Assembly: GCF_000742135.1 (NCBI RefSeq)
Contig: NZ_KN046818.1
Coordinates: 4,159,447-4,223,446 of the forward strand
DNA: 64,000 nucleotides
From: Klebsiella pneumoniae
GTDB lineage: Bacteria; Pseudomonadota; Gammaproteobacteria; Enterobacterales; Enterobacteriaceae
Direction: 5' to 3'
Part shown: one piece after another, positions 1 to 10,275 of the stretch
How positions within the stretch are numbered: position 1 is the first letter of the stretch
How the letters are laid out: the number at the start of each line of letters is the position of its first letter
The notes under the pieces: generated by a model
What the model saw: the letters and a program-made list of their open reading frames with translations, nothing else
Told to the model about the DNA's origin: nothing
The model's database searches: none
Program-made: the position numbers and the translations under genes

Positions 1-873
1 CGGCAGGTTAAGGGTTAGCGAACCATTGGTCGTCTGGCCGCTGGTGCCCGCCGGCAGGCCGAAGTTGCCGAGGATCTGGTTATAGGCCGCCGGCAGGCTG
101 CTGCGGTAGTTACCGTCGAAGTCGATCTTGACCTCAGAACGGTAGGTTAAACCGTAGCGGTTATTCTTATCCAGCTCATAGAGGATCCCGGCGTTCCAGC
201 CGAAGCCCCACGCGTTGCCATTAAGATGGGCGATCTGCGTGTCGGCCGGGATCTTCGCTACCTGGCCCGCCAGCGCCGGCGGCAGCGCGCCAGAGCCTGC
301 GACAATCTGCCCCAGATCGCCGGCATAGCGCTCGATCTTCGCCTTGGCGTAGACCGCGTCAAAGCCTAAGCCGAAGCTCCAGTTGCTGTCGAGGCGGTAG
401 GCGCCGCTCAGGTTGAAGTTCGCGGTGGTCAGGTCGGTTTTACCGCCCATGCTGCCGGCCGCATAATCATCGTTATACTCTGTTGCCAGACCATAGTTAG
501 AGGTGATAGACGCCCCCCAACCAAATTGGTCGTTAATCGGCGCGACAAAGTGGAAGTTGGGCACCCACGCCGTCGGGGCGATATTGTCTGCTTTCAGGCT
601 CTTGCCGGTGGGAGAGGTGCCCGAAACATTAACGCCCGGGTCGACAAACACGGCGCCCGCCGACATGGTCGGGCGGTCAAACATCATAATTAATGCCGGG
701 TTACGACTGGCATTACCAGCATCGTCAGCGATCGCCCCTTCACCGGAATAGGCACGACCCAGCCCCGATGCAGAGAATTCGTTGAGCTGGAAGCCTGCTG
801 ACCAGGCCTGGGTGGAAACAAGTGCGACAGCCACTGCAAGGGCAGATTGGGTAAAGCGGGTTTTCTGGCTCAT
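1..873 (-). CDS. fadL: Long-chain fatty acid outer-membrane transporter FadL (partial, C-terminus beyond window)
   Basis: FadL is the outer-membrane beta-barrel that binds long-chain fatty acids and lets them diffuse laterally to the periplasm. Visible are 291 codons: a signal peptide of about 25 residues ending in TQAWS-A, then the mature start [19 protein letters not shown], the hatch region typical of the family (about 446 aa in E. coli). The 3' end lies left of base 1. Of two in-frame ATGs (879 and 873) the second is preferred because the GAGG at its 5' side is 8 nt away, whereas it is only 2 nt from the first. Divergent from yfcZ; its promoter carries two FadR-like sites. Identification is very secure; only the barrel's last third is missing. 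Confidence 0.97.
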   Translation of the reverse strand, partial: MSQKTRFTQSALAVAVALVSTQAWSAGFQLNEFSASGLGRAYSGEGAIADDAGNASRNPALIMMFDRPTMSAGAVFVDPGVNVSGTSPTGKSLKADNIAPTAWVPNFHFVAPINDQFGWGASITSNYGLATEYNDDYAAGSMGGKTDLTTANFNLSGAYRLDSNWSFGLGFDAVYAKAKIERYAGDLGQIVAGSGALPPALAGQVAKIPADTQIAHLNGNAWGFGWNAGILYELDKNNRYGLTYRSEVKIDFDGNYRSSLPAAYNQILGNFGLPAGTSGQTTNGSLTLNLP

Positions 874-961
874 GCCCATAACCTCATTGAGTTATTTTTT
901 TTTAAACTATGTTACATGCCGTAACAGAAGCGCGGGAGTGTAGGGTCTGCGGTACAACCAA

Positions 962-1000
962 GAAATCAGACCAGTGCGCTGAGTATAGGTCTGACCAGAT
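962..1000 (-). promoter_or_regulatory. fadL promoter with two FadR-type operators
   Basis: Two 17-bp FadR-like sites are visible: 984-1000 (on the minus strand ATCTGGTCAGACCTATA) and 962-978 (CGCACTGGTCTGATTTC). Both carry the family's CTGGTC..GA core. A minus-strand -10 hexamer TATACT occupies 982-987 and overlaps the first site, with a TTGCAA 19 bp upstream as a weak -35. This geometry fits FadR repression that is relieved by long-chain acyl-CoA, as known for E. coli fadL. Start point and binding are inferred, not measured. Confidence 0.75.
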
Positions 1001-1124
1001 GATTTGTTGCAAGTATGTTTATGAAGTTTTTCAATTGTGATAACAGAAACGCGATCCAGCTGGCAAAAATCTCGGAGAGAGCAAGGGGGACAGAAGGGGA
1101 TTTTTGTTTTAGATCATTTTTAAG

Positions 1125-1140
1125 TGTGATTTCTGTCACT
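1125..1140. promoter_or_regulatory. Putative CRP-binding site upstream of yfcZ
   Basis: TGTGATTTCTGTCACT matches the CRP pattern TGTGA-N6-TCACA at nine of ten specified bases. Its centre lies about 107-115 bp before the yfcZ ATG and about 160 bp upstream of the fadL -10. If TAAAAT at 1190-1195 is the yfcZ -10, the site sits near -70, an activating (class I) spacing. Which gene it serves is inference. Confidence 0.5.
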
Positions 1141-1246
1141 TAACGCCGGCAGAGCGATTCTCGGCTGGAGGCTCACCGGGGACAGGGCGTAAAATAGGCA
1201 CATAATTTTTCTGGCACCGAAGGTGCATCTCCAGAGGAAATCTACG

Positions 1247-1531
1247 ATGAGTAAATGTAGCGCTGATGAAACCCCGGTTTGCTGCTGTATGGATGTTGGC
1301 ACGATTGTTGACAACACCGACTGCACCGCCTCCTACAGCCGCGTATTCGCCAACCGCGCTGAAGCCGAGCAAACGCTCGCCGCGTTAAGCGAAAAAGCCC
1401 GCAATGTCGAATCTGAGCCGTGCCAAATTAACCCAACCTTCACTGACGTTGACGGCGGTGTGCAGCTGGATATCGATTTTGTTTTCAGCTGCGAAGCAGA
1501 ATCCCTGATCTTCCAGCTGGGCTTACGTTAA
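1247..1531 (+). CDS. yfcZ: YfcZ/YiiS-family small protein (DUF406)
   Basis: A 94-aa protein of unknown biochemical function, nearly identical to E. coli YfcZ. It begins MSKCSADETPVCCCMDVGTI and contains an unusual early cysteine run (CCC near residues 12-14), a central RAEAEQTLAALSEKAR helix and a C-terminal FQLGLR. The start at 1247 is chosen over an in-frame ATG at 1223 because GAGGAAA precedes it at the right distance and the homologue starts here. It stands alone between fadL and fadI; a hairpin terminator follows directly, so it is probably a monocistronic unit. No function is claimed. Confidence 0.92.
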   Translation: MSKCSADETPVCCCMDVGTIVDNTDCTASYSRVFANRAEAEQTLAALSEKARNVESEPCQINPTFTDVDGGVQLDIDFVFSCEAESLIFQLGLR

Positions 1532-1544
1532 TCCTTCCCCCTCG

Positions 1545-1575
1545 ACGCCCCTGATAAGGGGCGTTTCCTTTTCTT
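1545..1575 (+). terminator. Rho-independent terminator after yfcZ
   Basis: Perfect stem ACGCCCC (1545-1551) / GGGGCGT (1558-1564) with loop TGATAA, followed by TTCCTTTTCTTTT. It separates yfcZ from the fadIJ promoter. Confidence 0.8.
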
Positions 1576-1646
1576 TTCACTGTGTTTTGGCTCGCAATTT
1601 TGCGCTTCTCCGATTGGCTTAATGTAAAAAATTAGTTAAGAATGTT

Positions 1647-1663
1647 ATCAGGTCAGACCACTT
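1647..1663. promoter_or_regulatory. FadR-type operator upstream of fadIJ
   Basis: ATCAGGTCAGACCACTT matches the FadR pattern with its GGTC-A-GACC core. It lies 28-44 bp before the fadI ATG, where binding would block the promoter. FadR repression of fadIJ is established in E. coli; here it is inferred from the site. Confidence 0.7.
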
Positions 1664-1690
1664 GGTTGTCTTGGTTAACAGGGGAGTGTT

Positions 1691-3001
1691 ATGAGTCAGG
1701 CATTACCGCTTATCACCCGTCAGGGCGATCGCATTGCCATTGTCACGGGGTTACGCACGCCATTTGCTCGTCAGGCTACGGCTTTTCATGGCGTTCCAGC
1801 CATTGATTTAGGAAAAATGGTGGTTGGCGAGATGCTGGCGCGCAGCGACATTCCTGCCGAAGTCATCGAGCAACTGGTCTTTGGCCAGGTGGTGCAGATG
1901 CCGGAAGCGCCGAACATCGCCCGGGAAATTGTGCTGGGTACCGGCATGAGCGTACATACCGACGCCTATAGCGTCAGCCGCGCCTGCGCCACCAGTTTCC
2001 AGGCCGTGGCGAACGTCGCTGAAAGCCTGATGGCCGGCACCATCCGCGCCGGTATTGCCGGCGGCGCCGACTCTTCCTCTGTCCTGCCCATTGGGGTCAG
2101 TAAAACGCTGGCCCGCACGCTAGTGGATGCCAATAAGGCACGCACGCTGAGCCAAAAGCTGAAGCTGTTTTCCCGTCTGCGGCCACGCGACCTGCTGCCG
2201 GTCCCCCCGGCGGTGGCTGAATATTCAACCGGATTGCGGATGGGCGATACCGCCGAGCAGATGGCGAAAAGCTGGGGGATCTCCCGCGAGCAACAGGATG
2301 CCCTGGCGCATCGTTCGCACCAGCTGGCAGCGAAAGCCTGGGAAGAGGGTAAACTGTCCGCAGAGGTGATGACCGCCTATGCTCCCCCTTTCCGCGAACC
2401 GCTCGAGCAGGACAACAATATTCGTAAAAATTCAACGCTCGCAGATTATCAGAAGTTACGCCCGGCCTTTGACCGCAAACATGGCACCGTCACCGCCGCC
2501 AACAGTACGCCGCTGACGGACGGCGCGGCAGCGGTGATCCTGATGACCGAGTCGCGGGCTAAAGAGCTGGGGCTGAGGCCGCTGGGCTATCTGCGCAGCT
2601 ACGCCTTTACCGCCATCGACGTCTGGCAGGATATGCTGCTGGGGCCCGCGTGGTCCACGCCGCTGGCGCTGGAGCGCGCTGGCCTGACGCTGGCGGATCT
2701 CACGCTTATCGATATGCACGAAGCTTTCGCCGCGCAGACGCTGGCCAATCTCCAGTGTCTGGCAAGCGACCGCTTTGCCCGCGAGGTGCTGGGCCGCTCG
2801 CAGGCCACCGGTGAGGTAGATGAAAGCAAGTTTAACGTCCTCGGCGGCTCTATCGCCTACGGTCACCCCTTCGCCGCCACCGGCGCGCGGATGATCACCC
2901 AGACGCTGCATGAGCTGCGGCGACGGGGCGGGGGATTTGGTTTGGTGACGGCCTGCGCGGCAGGTGGTCTGGGTGCGGCGATGATCGTGGAGGCTGAATA
3001 A
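1691..3001 (+). CDS. fadI: 3-ketoacyl-CoA thiolase FadI (beta subunit of anaerobic beta-oxidation complex)
   Basis: FadI cleaves 3-ketoacyl-CoA with CoA to acetyl-CoA and a shortened acyl-CoA. It is the thiolase subunit paired with FadJ in the second, partly anaerobic beta-oxidation complex. The 436-aa length matches E. coli. The nucleophile Cys99 lies in SRACATSF, the catalytic His392 in YGHPF, and Cys422 in TACAAGG. A strong AGGGGAG precedes the ATG by about 6 nt. Its TAA overlaps the fadJ ATG by one base (TAATG), indicating translational coupling. A FadR-like operator lies just upstream. Alternative identity as FadA is unlikely because of length and the adjacent fadJ. Confidence 0.97.
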   Translation: MSQALPLITRQGDRIAIVTGLRTPFARQATAFHGVPAIDLGKMVVGEMLARSDIPAEVIEQLVFGQVVQMPEAPNIAREIVLGTGMSVHTDAYSVSRACATSFQAVANVAESLMAGTIRAGIAGGADSSSVLPIGVSKTLARTLVDANKARTLSQKLKLFSRLRPRDLLPVPPAVAEYSTGLRMGDTAEQMAKSWGISREQQDALAHRSHQLAAKAWEEGKLSAEVMTAYAPPFREPLEQDNNIRKNSTLADYQKLRPAFDRKHGTVTAANSTPLTDGAAAVILMTESRAKELGLRPLGYLRSYAFTAIDVWQDMLLGPAWSTPLALERAGLTLADLTLIDMHEAFAAQTLANLQCLASDRFAREVLGRSQATGEVDESKFNVLGGSIAYGHPFAATGARMITQTLHELRRRGGGFGLVTACAAGGLGAAMIVEAE

Positions 3002-5145
3002 TGGATACTGTTTCCGCTTTTAAGCTTGAGGTCCGTGCGGACAAAATCGCGGTGATCACCATTGATGCCCCGGGTGAAAAAATGAATACCCTGAAAGCCG
3101 AATTTGGCAGTCAGGTACGGGGATTGATACGCCAGTTACGTGACGATAAGTCAGTGCGCGGCGTAGTATTTATCTCCGCCAAAGCGGATAACTTTATCGC
3201 CGGCGCTGATATCAACATGATTGCCCGCTGCCGCAGCGCGCAGGAGGCGGAAGCGCTGGCGCGCCAGGGACAGCAGATTATGGCTGAGATCCATGGCCTG
3301 TCGATCCCGGTGATTGCCGCTATCCACGGCGCCTGCCTTGGCGGCGGTCTGGAGCTGGCGCTGGCCTGTCATGGCCGTATCTGTAGCGATGACGAAAAAA
3401 CCCGACTCGGCTTGCCGGAGGTACAGCTTGGCCTGCTGCCGGGTTCCGGCGGGACGCAGCGTTTACCGCGGCTGATCGGGGTCAGCACCGCGCTGGATAT
3501 GATGCTCACCGGCAAGCAGCTGCGGCCGCGGCAGGCGCTGAAGGCTGGTCTGGTGGACGAGGTGGTGCCGCAGGCGATTTTACTGCAGGCGGCGGTGGAG
3601 TTGGCGCTGAAGGGACGACCGACCAGCCGGGAGGTGCCTGTTCGTGAACGCGTACTGGCAGGGCCTCTGGGGCGCCATCTGTTATTCCAGTTTGTCGGTA
3701 AACAAACGCAGCGCAAAACGCAGGGAAATTACCCGGCGGTGAAGCGAATCTTGCAGGTCGTCGAGAATGGTCTGGCCCATGGCTGCAGCAGCGGATACGC
3801 TGAAGAGGCGCGCGCATTTGGCGAACTGGCGATGAGCCCGCAGTCGCAGGCGCTGCGATCGATCTTCTTTGCCAGTACCGATCTGAAAAAAGACCCTGGC
3901 GCCGAGGCGGGCCCCGGTTCGCTGAGAAGCGTTGCAGTACTGGGCGGTGGCTTGATGGGCGGGGGGATCGCCTATGTGACCGCCTGTAAGGGTGGGCTGC
4001 CGGTGCGGATTAAAGATATCCAGCCGCGTGGCATCAACCACGCCTTAAAGTACAGCTGGGATCTGCTGAATAAACAGGTTCGTCAGCGTCGACTGCGCCC
4101 AGTGGAGCGCGATCGTCAGATGGCGCTGATCTCCGGCACTACCGACTATCAGGGCTTTGCTCATCGCGATGTGGTGATCGAGGCGGTATTTGAAGACCTG
4201 GCTCTCAAACAGCGGATGGTCAGCGAAGTGGAACAATACGGCGGGCCGCAGACCATCTTTGCGTCGAATACCTCATCGTTGCCAATCGGCGATATTGCCG
4301 CTCACGCCAGCCGCCCGGGGCAGGTAATCGGCCTGCATTTTTTCAGTCCGGTGGAAAAAATGCCGCTGGTTGAGGTGATCCCGCACAAGGGAACCGACCC
4401 GCAGACTATCGCCACCGTGGTGCAGCTGGCTAAACGGCAGGGGAAAACGCCGATTGTTGTCGCAGATAAAGCGGGGTTCTATGTGAACCGTATCCTCGCG
4501 CCGTATATCAATGAAGCGATGCGCCTGCTGGTGGAAGGCGAACCGATTGAAGTCATTGATAACGCGTTGGTTAAATTCGGTTTCCCGGTGGGGCCAATTC
4601 AACTGCTGGATGAGGTGGGTATCGATACCGGCACCAAAATTATCCCCGTGCTGGAGGGCGCGTTTGGAGAACGTTTTAGCCCGCCTGCAAACATCATTGA
4701 CGCGATTTTGAAGGACGATCGCAAAGGCAGAAAAAATAATCGTGGTTTCTATCTTTATGAGACAAAAGGGCGTAAAAGCAAAAAACGGCCCGACCCGGCA
4801 GTCTATCCGCTGCTCGGCATCGGCCGCCCGCAGTCGCGGCTCTCCGCGCAGCAGGTGGCGGAGCGCTGTGTGATGATGATGCTTAACGAAGCGGCGCGCT
4901 GCTTTGATGAGCAGATTATCCGGAGCGCGCGCGATGGCGATATCGGCGCCGTCTTTGGTATAGGGTTTCCGCCATTTCTTGGCGGCCCGTTCCGGTATAT
5001 GGATACTATCGGCGCGGGTGAAGTTGCCGCGATCCTGCAGCGCCTGGCCGCCCAGTTCGGCCCACGTTTTACACCCTGTGACACTTTATTACGCATGGCT
5101 GAACAGGGGACCACCTTTTGGCCAGCGGATGAACGGCTGACCTAA
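3001..5145 (+). CDS. fadJ: Multifunctional fatty acid oxidation complex alpha subunit FadJ
   Basis: FadJ carries enoyl-CoA hydratase, 3-hydroxyacyl-CoA epimerase and L-3-hydroxyacyl-CoA dehydrogenase activities and forms the complex with FadI. The 714-aa length equals E. coli FadJ. The N-terminal crotonase fold (about 1-190) shows the oxyanion-hole region [11 protein letters not shown] and the catalytic glutamates Glu118 and Glu140. The dehydrogenase half starts with the NAD loop [10 protein letters not shown] (about residues 312-321) and has the catalytic histidine in [12 protein letters not shown]. The C-terminal domain holds [14 protein letters not shown]. Start and stop are fixed by the 1-nt overlap with fadI. 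Confidence 0.97.
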   Translation: MDTVSAFKLEVRADKIAVITIDAPGEKMNTLKAEFGSQVRGLIRQLRDDKSVRGVVFISAKADNFIAGADINMIARCRSAQEAEALARQGQQIMAEIHGLSIPVIAAIHGACLGGGLELALACHGRICSDDEKTRLGLPEVQLGLLPGSGGTQRLPRLIGVSTALDMMLTGKQLRPRQALKAGLVDEVVPQAILLQAAVELALKGRPTSREVPVRERVLAGPLGRHLLFQFVGKQTQRKTQGNYPAVKRILQVVENGLAHGCSSGYAEEARAFGELAMSPQSQALRSIFFASTDLKKDPGAEAGPGSLRSVAVLGGGLMGGGIAYVTACKGGLPVRIKDIQPRGINHALKYSWDLLNKQVRQRRLRPVERDRQMALISGTTDYQGFAHRDVVIEAVFEDLALKQRMVSEVEQYGGPQTIFASNTSSLPIGDIAAHASRPGQVIGLHFFSPVEKMPLVEVIPHKGTDPQTIATVVQLAKRQGKTPIVVADKAGFYVNRILAPYINEAMRLLVEGEPIEVIDNALVKFGFPVGPIQLLDEVGIDTGTKIIPVLEGAFGERFSPPANIIDAILKDDRKGRKNNRGFYLYETKGRKSKKRPDPAVYPLLGIGRPQSRLSAQQVAERCVMMMLNEAARCFDEQIIRSARDGDIGAVFGIGFPPFLGGPFRYMDTIGAGEVAAILQRLAAQFGPRFTPCDTLLRMAEQGTTFWPADERLT

Positions 5146-5354
5146 GTTGTGGTCAAAGAAGGTAAATCCGGCTGCGGACGACGCTGTTGATTGGCTGTTT
5201 TGTAAACAATGATTGACTATACTTACGCCATTGAGGTAAAAAACAGCGTTTCATTCGTGGAATGGATCAGGCACAATGCCCGGCCACCGGGTCACCTGCG
5301 TTTTGTCTTCGCAGGCCAAACTACGGTGCTTCTGGTTAACAAAAGCGGTGCAAT

Positions 5355-5840
5355 ATGCAAGTTTTTATTATGCGTCACGGCGACGCTGCCCTCGATGCAG
5401 CCAGTGACTCGGTTCGTCCATTAACCGTATGCGGTTGTGATGAGTCTCGTCAGATGGCAACCTGGCTGAAAGGTCAAAAAGTGGATATTGAGCGCGTTCT
5501 TGTCAGTCCCTATCTGCGTGCGGAACAGACGCTGGATATTGTTGGGGAGTGCATGAACCTGCCGAAACATGTCGACGTGATGCCGGAGCTCACGCCGTGC
5601 GGTGATGTGGGAATGGTGAGCGCCTATCTGCAGGCGCTGGCGAATGAAGGCGTGGCGACGGCGCTGGTTGTCTCCCACCTGCCGCTGGTGGGGTATCTGG
5701 TCTCAGAGCTGTGTCCGGGGGAAACGCCCCCGATGTTCACCACCTCGGCTATCGCCTGCGTGACGCTGGATGCCGACGGCAAAGGTGAGTTCCTCTGGCA
5801 AAAAAGCCCCTGCAACCTCAAGATGGCCAACGCCATCTGA
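5355..5840 (+). CDS. sixA: Phosphohistidine phosphatase SixA
   Basis: SixA removes phosphate from histidine, first described on the HPt domain of ArcB and later tied to the nitrogen phosphotransferase system. The 161-aa protein opens with MQVFIMRHGDA, the phosphoglycerate-mutase-fold RHG motif with nucleophile His8. It has the second catalytic histidine in VVSHLPLVGYL (about residue 108) and the small length typical of SixA. The start is fixed by the RHG position; the ribosome site is weak. A 209-bp gap from fadJ suggests its own promoter, though I see no strong -35/-10 pair. Convergent with smrB, 20 bp apart. Confidence 0.95.
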   Translation: MQVFIMRHGDAALDAASDSVRPLTVCGCDESRQMATWLKGQKVDIERVLVSPYLRAEQTLDIVGECMNLPKHVDVMPELTPCGDVGMVSAYLQALANEGVATALVVSHLPLVGYLVSELCPGETPPMFTTSAIACVTLDADGKGEFLWQKSPCNLKMANAI

Positions 5841-5860
5841 CGGCCCCCCGGAGCCCGCCG

Positions 5861-6412
5861 TTACGGCAGCTCCGGCGGTTGCCACTCCTCGACCTCAATC
5901 AATATCAGCAGTGCGGCGTCACCGCCGTACTCTTTTGGTGCCTGGTGAAACGCCATAATATGCGGATGTTGCGCCAGCCACAGCGGGGTTTGCTGTTTGA
6001 GGATGTGTTTCCCGTGCCCGTGCATCACGCAGGCGCAAAACACATGCTCGCGGCGGCAGGCGGCAATTAGCGCGCCCAGCTCCTGTTTGGCCTGCTGCTG
6101 GGTAAGCCCATGCAGATCGAGGAACAGCTCCGGCGAATAATCTCCACGGCGCAGCTTTTTCAGCTCGAAATGGCTGACGTCGGGGCGGACATATTTCGTC
6201 GAGCCTTCGGTATTCAGTAGCGGTTGAAACTCATCGGAAAAATAGTGGCTGTTATCGACCTGTTCCTGCAGCAAACGCTTAGGAGCAACCTCGGTAATTT
6301 TCTTGCGCTGCGGGCGGTGAACAATAGTGTCCTGTTTGATCTTCCGCGTGCCGGTCATCAGCTGACGGAACAGCGCCTGATCCTCCTCGCTAAGCGATGT
6401 CTTCTTTTTCAT
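5861..6412 (-). CDS. smrB: Smr-domain endonuclease SmrB (ribosome rescue factor)
   Basis: SmrB (formerly YfcN) is recruited to collided ribosomes and cleaves the mRNA between them, which allows tmRNA rescue. The 183-aa protein has a charged N-terminal extension of about 90 residues that contacts ribosomes in the characterised homologue. The Smr domain follows, with [14 protein letters not shown] (about 99-112) and [13 protein letters not shown] (about 130-142). Both the DLHG and HGxG active-site signatures are intact. It lies head to head with prmB and tail to tail with sixA. Confidence 0.95.
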
Positions 6413-6579
6413 TGTCCGCTCTCATTCATACTTTGCGCTAGTTTACCCGACTCAATATCCCTTCGGGCAAGGAAAACCTGTTTTTTCCCCCGCCCCTTAT
6501 CGCAAGAATGCTGATTTATCGCCGTCTTCATGGCACACTAGCCGCCGAATTTATAGCAGAGTGTGCCCTGGAGGATGTC

Positions 6580-7512
6580 GTGGATAAAATTTTTGTTGAT
6601 GAGGCAGTCAATGAGCTGCATACCATTCAGGACATGCTGCGCTGGGCGGTAAGCCGTTTCAGCGCTGCTAATATCTGGTACGGTCACGGGACTGATAACC
6701 CGTGGGACGAGGCGGTACAGCTGGTGCTGCCTTCACTGTATCTGCCGCTGGATATCCCGGAAGACATGCGCACTGCGCGCCTGACCTCCAGCGAGAAACA
6801 CCGCATTGTAGAGCGGGTGATTCGCCGCGTGAACGAGCGTATTCCCGTCGCCTATCTGACCAACAAAGCGTGGTTCTGCGGCCATGAGTTTTACGTTGAT
6901 GAGCGGGTGCTGGTGCCGCGCTCCCCGATTGGCGAACTGATCAATAACCAGTTTGCCGGACTGATTAACCATAAGCCGCAGCACATCCTTGATATGTGCA
7001 CCGGTAGCGGCTGCATCGCCATCGCCTGCGCCTATGCCTTCCCGGAGGCGGAAGTCGATGCGGTAGATATCTCCCCGGACGCGCTGGCCGTCGCCGAGCA
7101 CAACGTTGAGTCCCATGGCCTGATCCATCACGTTACGCCGATCCGTTCCGACCTGTTCCGCGATCTGCCGAAGCTGCAGTACGATCTGATCGTCACCAAT
7201 CCGCCGTATGTCGATGAAGAGGACATGGCCGATCTGCCGGAAGAGTATGAGCATGAGCCGGTGCTGGGGCTGGCCTCCGGAAGCGACGGCCTGAAGCTAA
7301 CGCGCCGTATCCTCGGCAACGCGCCGGATTATCTCAGCGACGACGGGATTCTGATTTGTGAAGTCGGTAACAGCATGGTACATCTGATGGAGCAGTATCC
7401 GGATGTGCCGTTTACCTGGCTTGAGTTTGATAACGGCGGCGACGGGGTCTTTATGCTGACCAAACAGCAGCTGATTGACGCCCGTGCGCACTTCGGTATT
7501 TATAAAGACTAA
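6580..7512 (+). CDS. prmB: 50S ribosomal protein uL3 glutamine methyltransferase PrmB
   Basis: PrmB N5-methylates Gln150 of ribosomal protein L3 using S-adenosylmethionine. The SAM motif I is [18 protein letters not shown] and the substrate-glutamine motif is [12 protein letters not shown]. The open frame runs back to 6508, but the homologue starts at [13 protein letters not shown]. The GTG at 6580 has TGGAGG 5-6 nt upstream, so this start is preferred and gives 310 aa as in E. coli. It is followed 41 bp later by aroC and may be cotranscribed with it. Confidence 0.95.
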   Translation: MDKIFVDEAVNELHTIQDMLRWAVSRFSAANIWYGHGTDNPWDEAVQLVLPSLYLPLDIPEDMRTARLTSSEKHRIVERVIRRVNERIPVAYLTNKAWFCGHEFYVDERVLVPRSPIGELINNQFAGLINHKPQHILDMCTGSGCIAIACAYAFPEAEVDAVDISPDALAVAEHNVESHGLIHHVTPIRSDLFRDLPKLQYDLIVTNPPYVDEEDMADLPEEYEHEPVLGLASGSDGLKLTRRILGNAPDYLSDDGILICEVGNSMVHLMEQYPDVPFTWLEFDNGGDGVFMLTKQQLIDARAHFGIYKD

Positions 7513-7553
7513 AAAAACAACACGCCAACATAACGAAAAAGATTGGAGCCGTG

Positions 7554-8639
7554 ATGGCAGGAAATACAATTGGACAACTCTTTCGCGTCACTACCTTCGG
7601 CGAATCGCACGGTCTGGCGCTGGGCTGCATCGTTGACGGCGTGCCGCCGGGCATCCCGCTGACCGAAGCCGACCTGCAGCACGACCTCGATCGTCGTCGC
7701 CCGGGTACCTCGCGTTACACCACGCAGCGTCGCGAGCCGGATCAGGTCAAAATCCTCTCCGGCGTCTTCGAAGGCGTTACCACCGGGACCAGTATCGGTC
7801 TGCTGATTGAGAACACCGATCAGCGTTCGCAGGATTACGGCGCGATCAAAGATCTGTTCCGTCCGGGCCACGCCGATTACACCTACGAGCAAAAGTATGG
7901 TCTGCGCGACTATCGCGGCGGCGGTCGTTCTTCTGCGCGCGAAACCGCGATGCGCGTAGCGGCCGGGGCGATTGCCAAAAAATACCTTGCCGCGAAGTTC
8001 GGCATCGTCATTCGCGGCTGCCTGACGCAGATGGGCAATATTCCGCTGGCCATCAAAGACTGGGATCAGGTTGAGCAGAACCCCTTCTTCTGTCCGGACC
8101 CGGATAAAATCGACGCCCTGGATGAACTGATGCGCGGCCTGAAAAAAGAGGGCGACTCCATTGGCGCGAAAGTGACGGTAGTGGCTGACGGCGTACCGCC
8201 AGGCCTCGGCGAGCCGGTCTTCGACCGTCTGGATGCCGATATCGCCCACGCGCTGATGAGCATCAACGCCGTGAAAGGGGTGGAAATTGGCGACGGCTTC
8301 GAGGTGGTGAAGCTGCGCGGCAGCGAAAACCGCGATGAGATCACCAAAGCCGGGTTCCAGAGCAACCACGCCGGCGGCATTCTTGGCGGCATCAGCAGCG
8401 GCCAGCAGATCGTTGCCAACATCGCGCTGAAGCCTACCTCCAGTATTACCGTTCCCGGTCATACGATTAATCGCTTTGGCGAAGAAGTGGAGATGATCAC
8501 CAAAGGGCGTCACGATCCGTGCGTCGGCATCCGCGCCGTACCGATCGCTGAGGCGATGCTGGCGATCGTTCTGATGGATCACTTTATGCGTCAGCGCGCG
8601 CAGAATGGCGACGTGACGACGACAATTCCACGCTGGTAA
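7554..8639 (+). CDS. aroC: Chorismate synthase AroC
   Basis: AroC catalyses the last shikimate step: 1,4-elimination of phosphate from EPSP to chorismate, using reduced FMN. At 361 aa it matches E. coli. Family signatures are visible: [18 protein letters not shown] at the N-terminus, the [15 protein letters not shown] and [14 protein letters not shown]/substrate loops, and [16 protein letters not shown] near the C-terminus. A GTG at 7551 is in frame, but GGAG at 7545-7548 is better spaced to the ATG at 7554. It heads a compact run with mepA, yfcA, epmC and yfcL; only 2 bp separate it from mepA. Confidence 0.97.
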   Translation: MAGNTIGQLFRVTTFGESHGLALGCIVDGVPPGIPLTEADLQHDLDRRRPGTSRYTTQRREPDQVKILSGVFEGVTTGTSIGLLIENTDQRSQDYGAIKDLFRPGHADYTYEQKYGLRDYRGGGRSSARETAMRVAAGAIAKKYLAAKFGIVIRGCLTQMGNIPLAIKDWDQVEQNPFFCPDPDKIDALDELMRGLKKEGDSIGAKVTVVADGVPPGLGEPVFDRLDADIAHALMSINAVKGVEIGDGFEVVKLRGSENRDEITKAGFQSNHAGGILGGISSGQQIVANIALKPTSSITVPGHTINRFGEEVEMITKGRHDPCVGIRAVPIAEAMLAIVLMDHFMRQRAQNGDVTTTIPRW

Positions 8640-8641
8640 CC

Positions 8642-9466
8642 ATGAAAAACACCGTTATCGCACTGCTTGCGCTGTTGGCCAGCGCCGGTAGCCTGGCCGC
8701 CACGCCATGGCAGAAAATAACCCAACCGATCGGCGGCAGCGCCCAGTCAATCGGCGCGTTTTCCAATGGCTGTATCGTTGGCGCCGAGGCGCTCCCCCTG
8801 AGTGCCCCCGGCTATCAGGTGATGCGTACCGATCAGCGTCGCTACTTCGGTCATCCGGATCTGGTTCAGTTTATTCAGCGCCTGAGTAATCAGGTGCACA
8901 ATAAAGGAATGGGAACCGTGCTGATTGGCGACATGGGGATGCCGGCGGGCGGGCGCTTTAACGGCGGGCACGCCAGCCACCAGACGGGCCTCGATGTCGA
9001 TATCTTCCTTCAGCTGCCGCAAACGCGCTGGACATCGTCCCAGCTGTTGAAGCCGCAGGCGCTGGACCTGGTCGCCAGCGATGGCAAGCATGTGGTGCCG
9101 TCGCTATGGAGCCCGCAAATCAGCCAGCTTATCAAGCTGGCGGCGGAAGATAGCGAAGTTACCCGCATCTTCGTCAACCCGGCGATTAAACAGCAGCTGT
9201 GCCTGGACGCGGGCAGCGACCGCCAGTGGCTGCGTAAAGTCCGTCCCTGGTTCCAGCATCGCGCTCATATGCACGTCCGACTGCGTTGCCCGGCGGGAAG
9301 TCTGGAGTGCGAGGATCAGGCGCCGCCGCCGCCCGGCGATGGCTGCGGAGCGGAGCTGCAGAGCTGGTTCGAACCACCTAAACCCGGGTCTACCCCCCCT
9401 GTGAAGAAGACGCCGCCGCCGCTGCCGCCTTCCTGCCAGGCGCTACTGGATGAGCATGTGCTGTAA
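8642..9466 (+). CDS. mepA: Penicillin-insensitive murein DD-endopeptidase MepA
   Basis: MepA is a periplasmic LAS-family zinc metallopeptidase that cleaves D-Ala-meso-DAP crosslinks in peptidoglycan. The 274-aa precursor has a signal peptide of about 19 residues ([20 protein letters not shown]). Zinc and catalytic motifs are [15 protein letters not shown] (about 110-124) and [11 protein letters not shown] (about 206-216). Cysteines at both ends fit the disulfides of the family. The C-terminal 45 residues are proline-rich ([19 protein letters not shown]). Its TAA overlaps the yfcA ATG by one base, so translation is coupled. Confidence 0.96.
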   Translation: MKNTVIALLALLASAGSLAATPWQKITQPIGGSAQSIGAFSNGCIVGAEALPLSAPGYQVMRTDQRRYFGHPDLVQFIQRLSNQVHNKGMGTVLIGDMGMPAGGRFNGGHASHQTGLDVDIFLQLPQTRWTSSQLLKPQALDLVASDGKHVVPSLWSPQISQLIKLAAEDSEVTRIFVNPAIKQQLCLDAGSDRQWLRKVRPWFQHRAHMHVRLRCPAGSLECEDQAPPPPGDGCGAELQSWFEPPKPGSTPPVKKTPPPLPPSCQALLDEHVL

Positions 9467-10275
9467 TGGATAGTTTTATCGAGTTGTTTGCCGTATCGCC
9501 GCTGGTGCTGGTGGTACTCTTCTTTGTCGCCATCCTGGCCGGTTTTATTGACTCACTGGCGGGGGGCGGGGGCTTATTGACTGTCCCTGCGCTGATGGCG
9601 GCCGGCATGCCGCCAGCCCAGGCGCTGGCGACCAATAAGCTGCAGGCCTGCGGCGGGTCGCTATCGGCGACCCTCTATTTTGTCCGCCGCAAGGTGGTTA
9701 ATCTGGCCGATCAGAAGCTGAATATTCTGATGACCTTTATCGGCTCAACCGCCGGAGCGCTGCTGGTGCAGCACGTGCAATCCGATATTCTGAAGCAGAT
9801 CCTGCCGTTGCTGGTGATTGGCATCGGCCTTTATTTCCTGCTGATGCCGAAACTGGGCGAAGCCGACCGGCAGCGTCGGCTTTACGGTCTGCCGTTTGCG
9901 CTGGTCGCCGGCGGTAGCGTAGGGTTTTACGATGGCTTTTTCGGCCCCGGCGCCGGTTCGTTTTACGCCCTGGCTTTTGTCACTCTGGCCGGGTTTAACC
10001 TTGCCAAGTCGACGGCCCATGCCAAGCTGCTGAACGCCACCTCAAACGTCGGCGGCCTGCTGCTGTTTATCATCGGTGGAAAGGTTATCTGGGCCACCGG
10101 CTTTGTGATGATGGCTGGCCAGTTTATTGGCGCCCGCGCCGGGTCCCGGCTGGTGCTGAGTAAAGGGCAGTCGCTGATCCGGCCGATGATCGTTATCGTC
10201 TCGGCGGTGATGAGCGCGAAACTTCTTTATGACAGCCACGGGGCTGAGATTTTGCAGTGGTTGGGAATTCATTAA
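9466..10275 (+). CDS. yfcA: TSUP (TauE/SafE) family membrane transporter YfcA
   Basis: A 269-aa inner-membrane protein of the sulfite/sulfonate exporter-like TSUP family. About eight hydrophobic segments are visible. The two family half-signatures are AGFIDSLAGGGGLLTVPAL (about 26-44) and GFYDGFFGPGAGSFYALAF (about 153-171). The substrate is not established and I cannot infer it. It is joined on both sides by one-base overlaps (mepA TAATG yfcA; yfcA TAATG epmC). Confidence 0.93.
   Translation: MDSFIELFAVSPLVLVVLFFVAILAGFIDSLAGGGGLLTVPALMAAGMPPAQALATNKLQACGGSLSATLYFVRRKVVNLADQKLNILMTFIGSTAGALLVQHVQSDILKQILPLLVIGIGLYFLLMPKLGEADRQRRLYGLPFALVAGGSVGFYDGFFGPGAGSFYALAFVTLAGFNLAKSTAHAKLLNATSNVGGLLLFIIGGKVIWATGFVMMAGQFIGARAGSRLVLSKGQSLIRPMIVIVSAVMSAKLLYDSHGAEILQWLGIH

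Larger units (their letters stand above)
874..1246. other. fadL-yfcZ divergent intergenic region
   Basis: This 373-bp stretch has no credible gene. It holds the fadL leader with a run of A/T near 893-905, the fadL promoter and FadR sites, and a CRP-like palindrome at 1125-1140. Near yfcZ it has a TAAAAT at 1190-1195 that could be the yfcZ -10. Confidence 0.7.

Noticed and set aside
5209-5424. A 71-codon frame before and into sixA
   Set aside because: Out of frame with sixA, lacks a good ribosome site and no family is recognised; the upstream part is more likely the sixA promoter region.
7509-8582. Long open frame opposite aroC
   Set aside because: Same antisense shadow effect; aroC itself is unambiguous.
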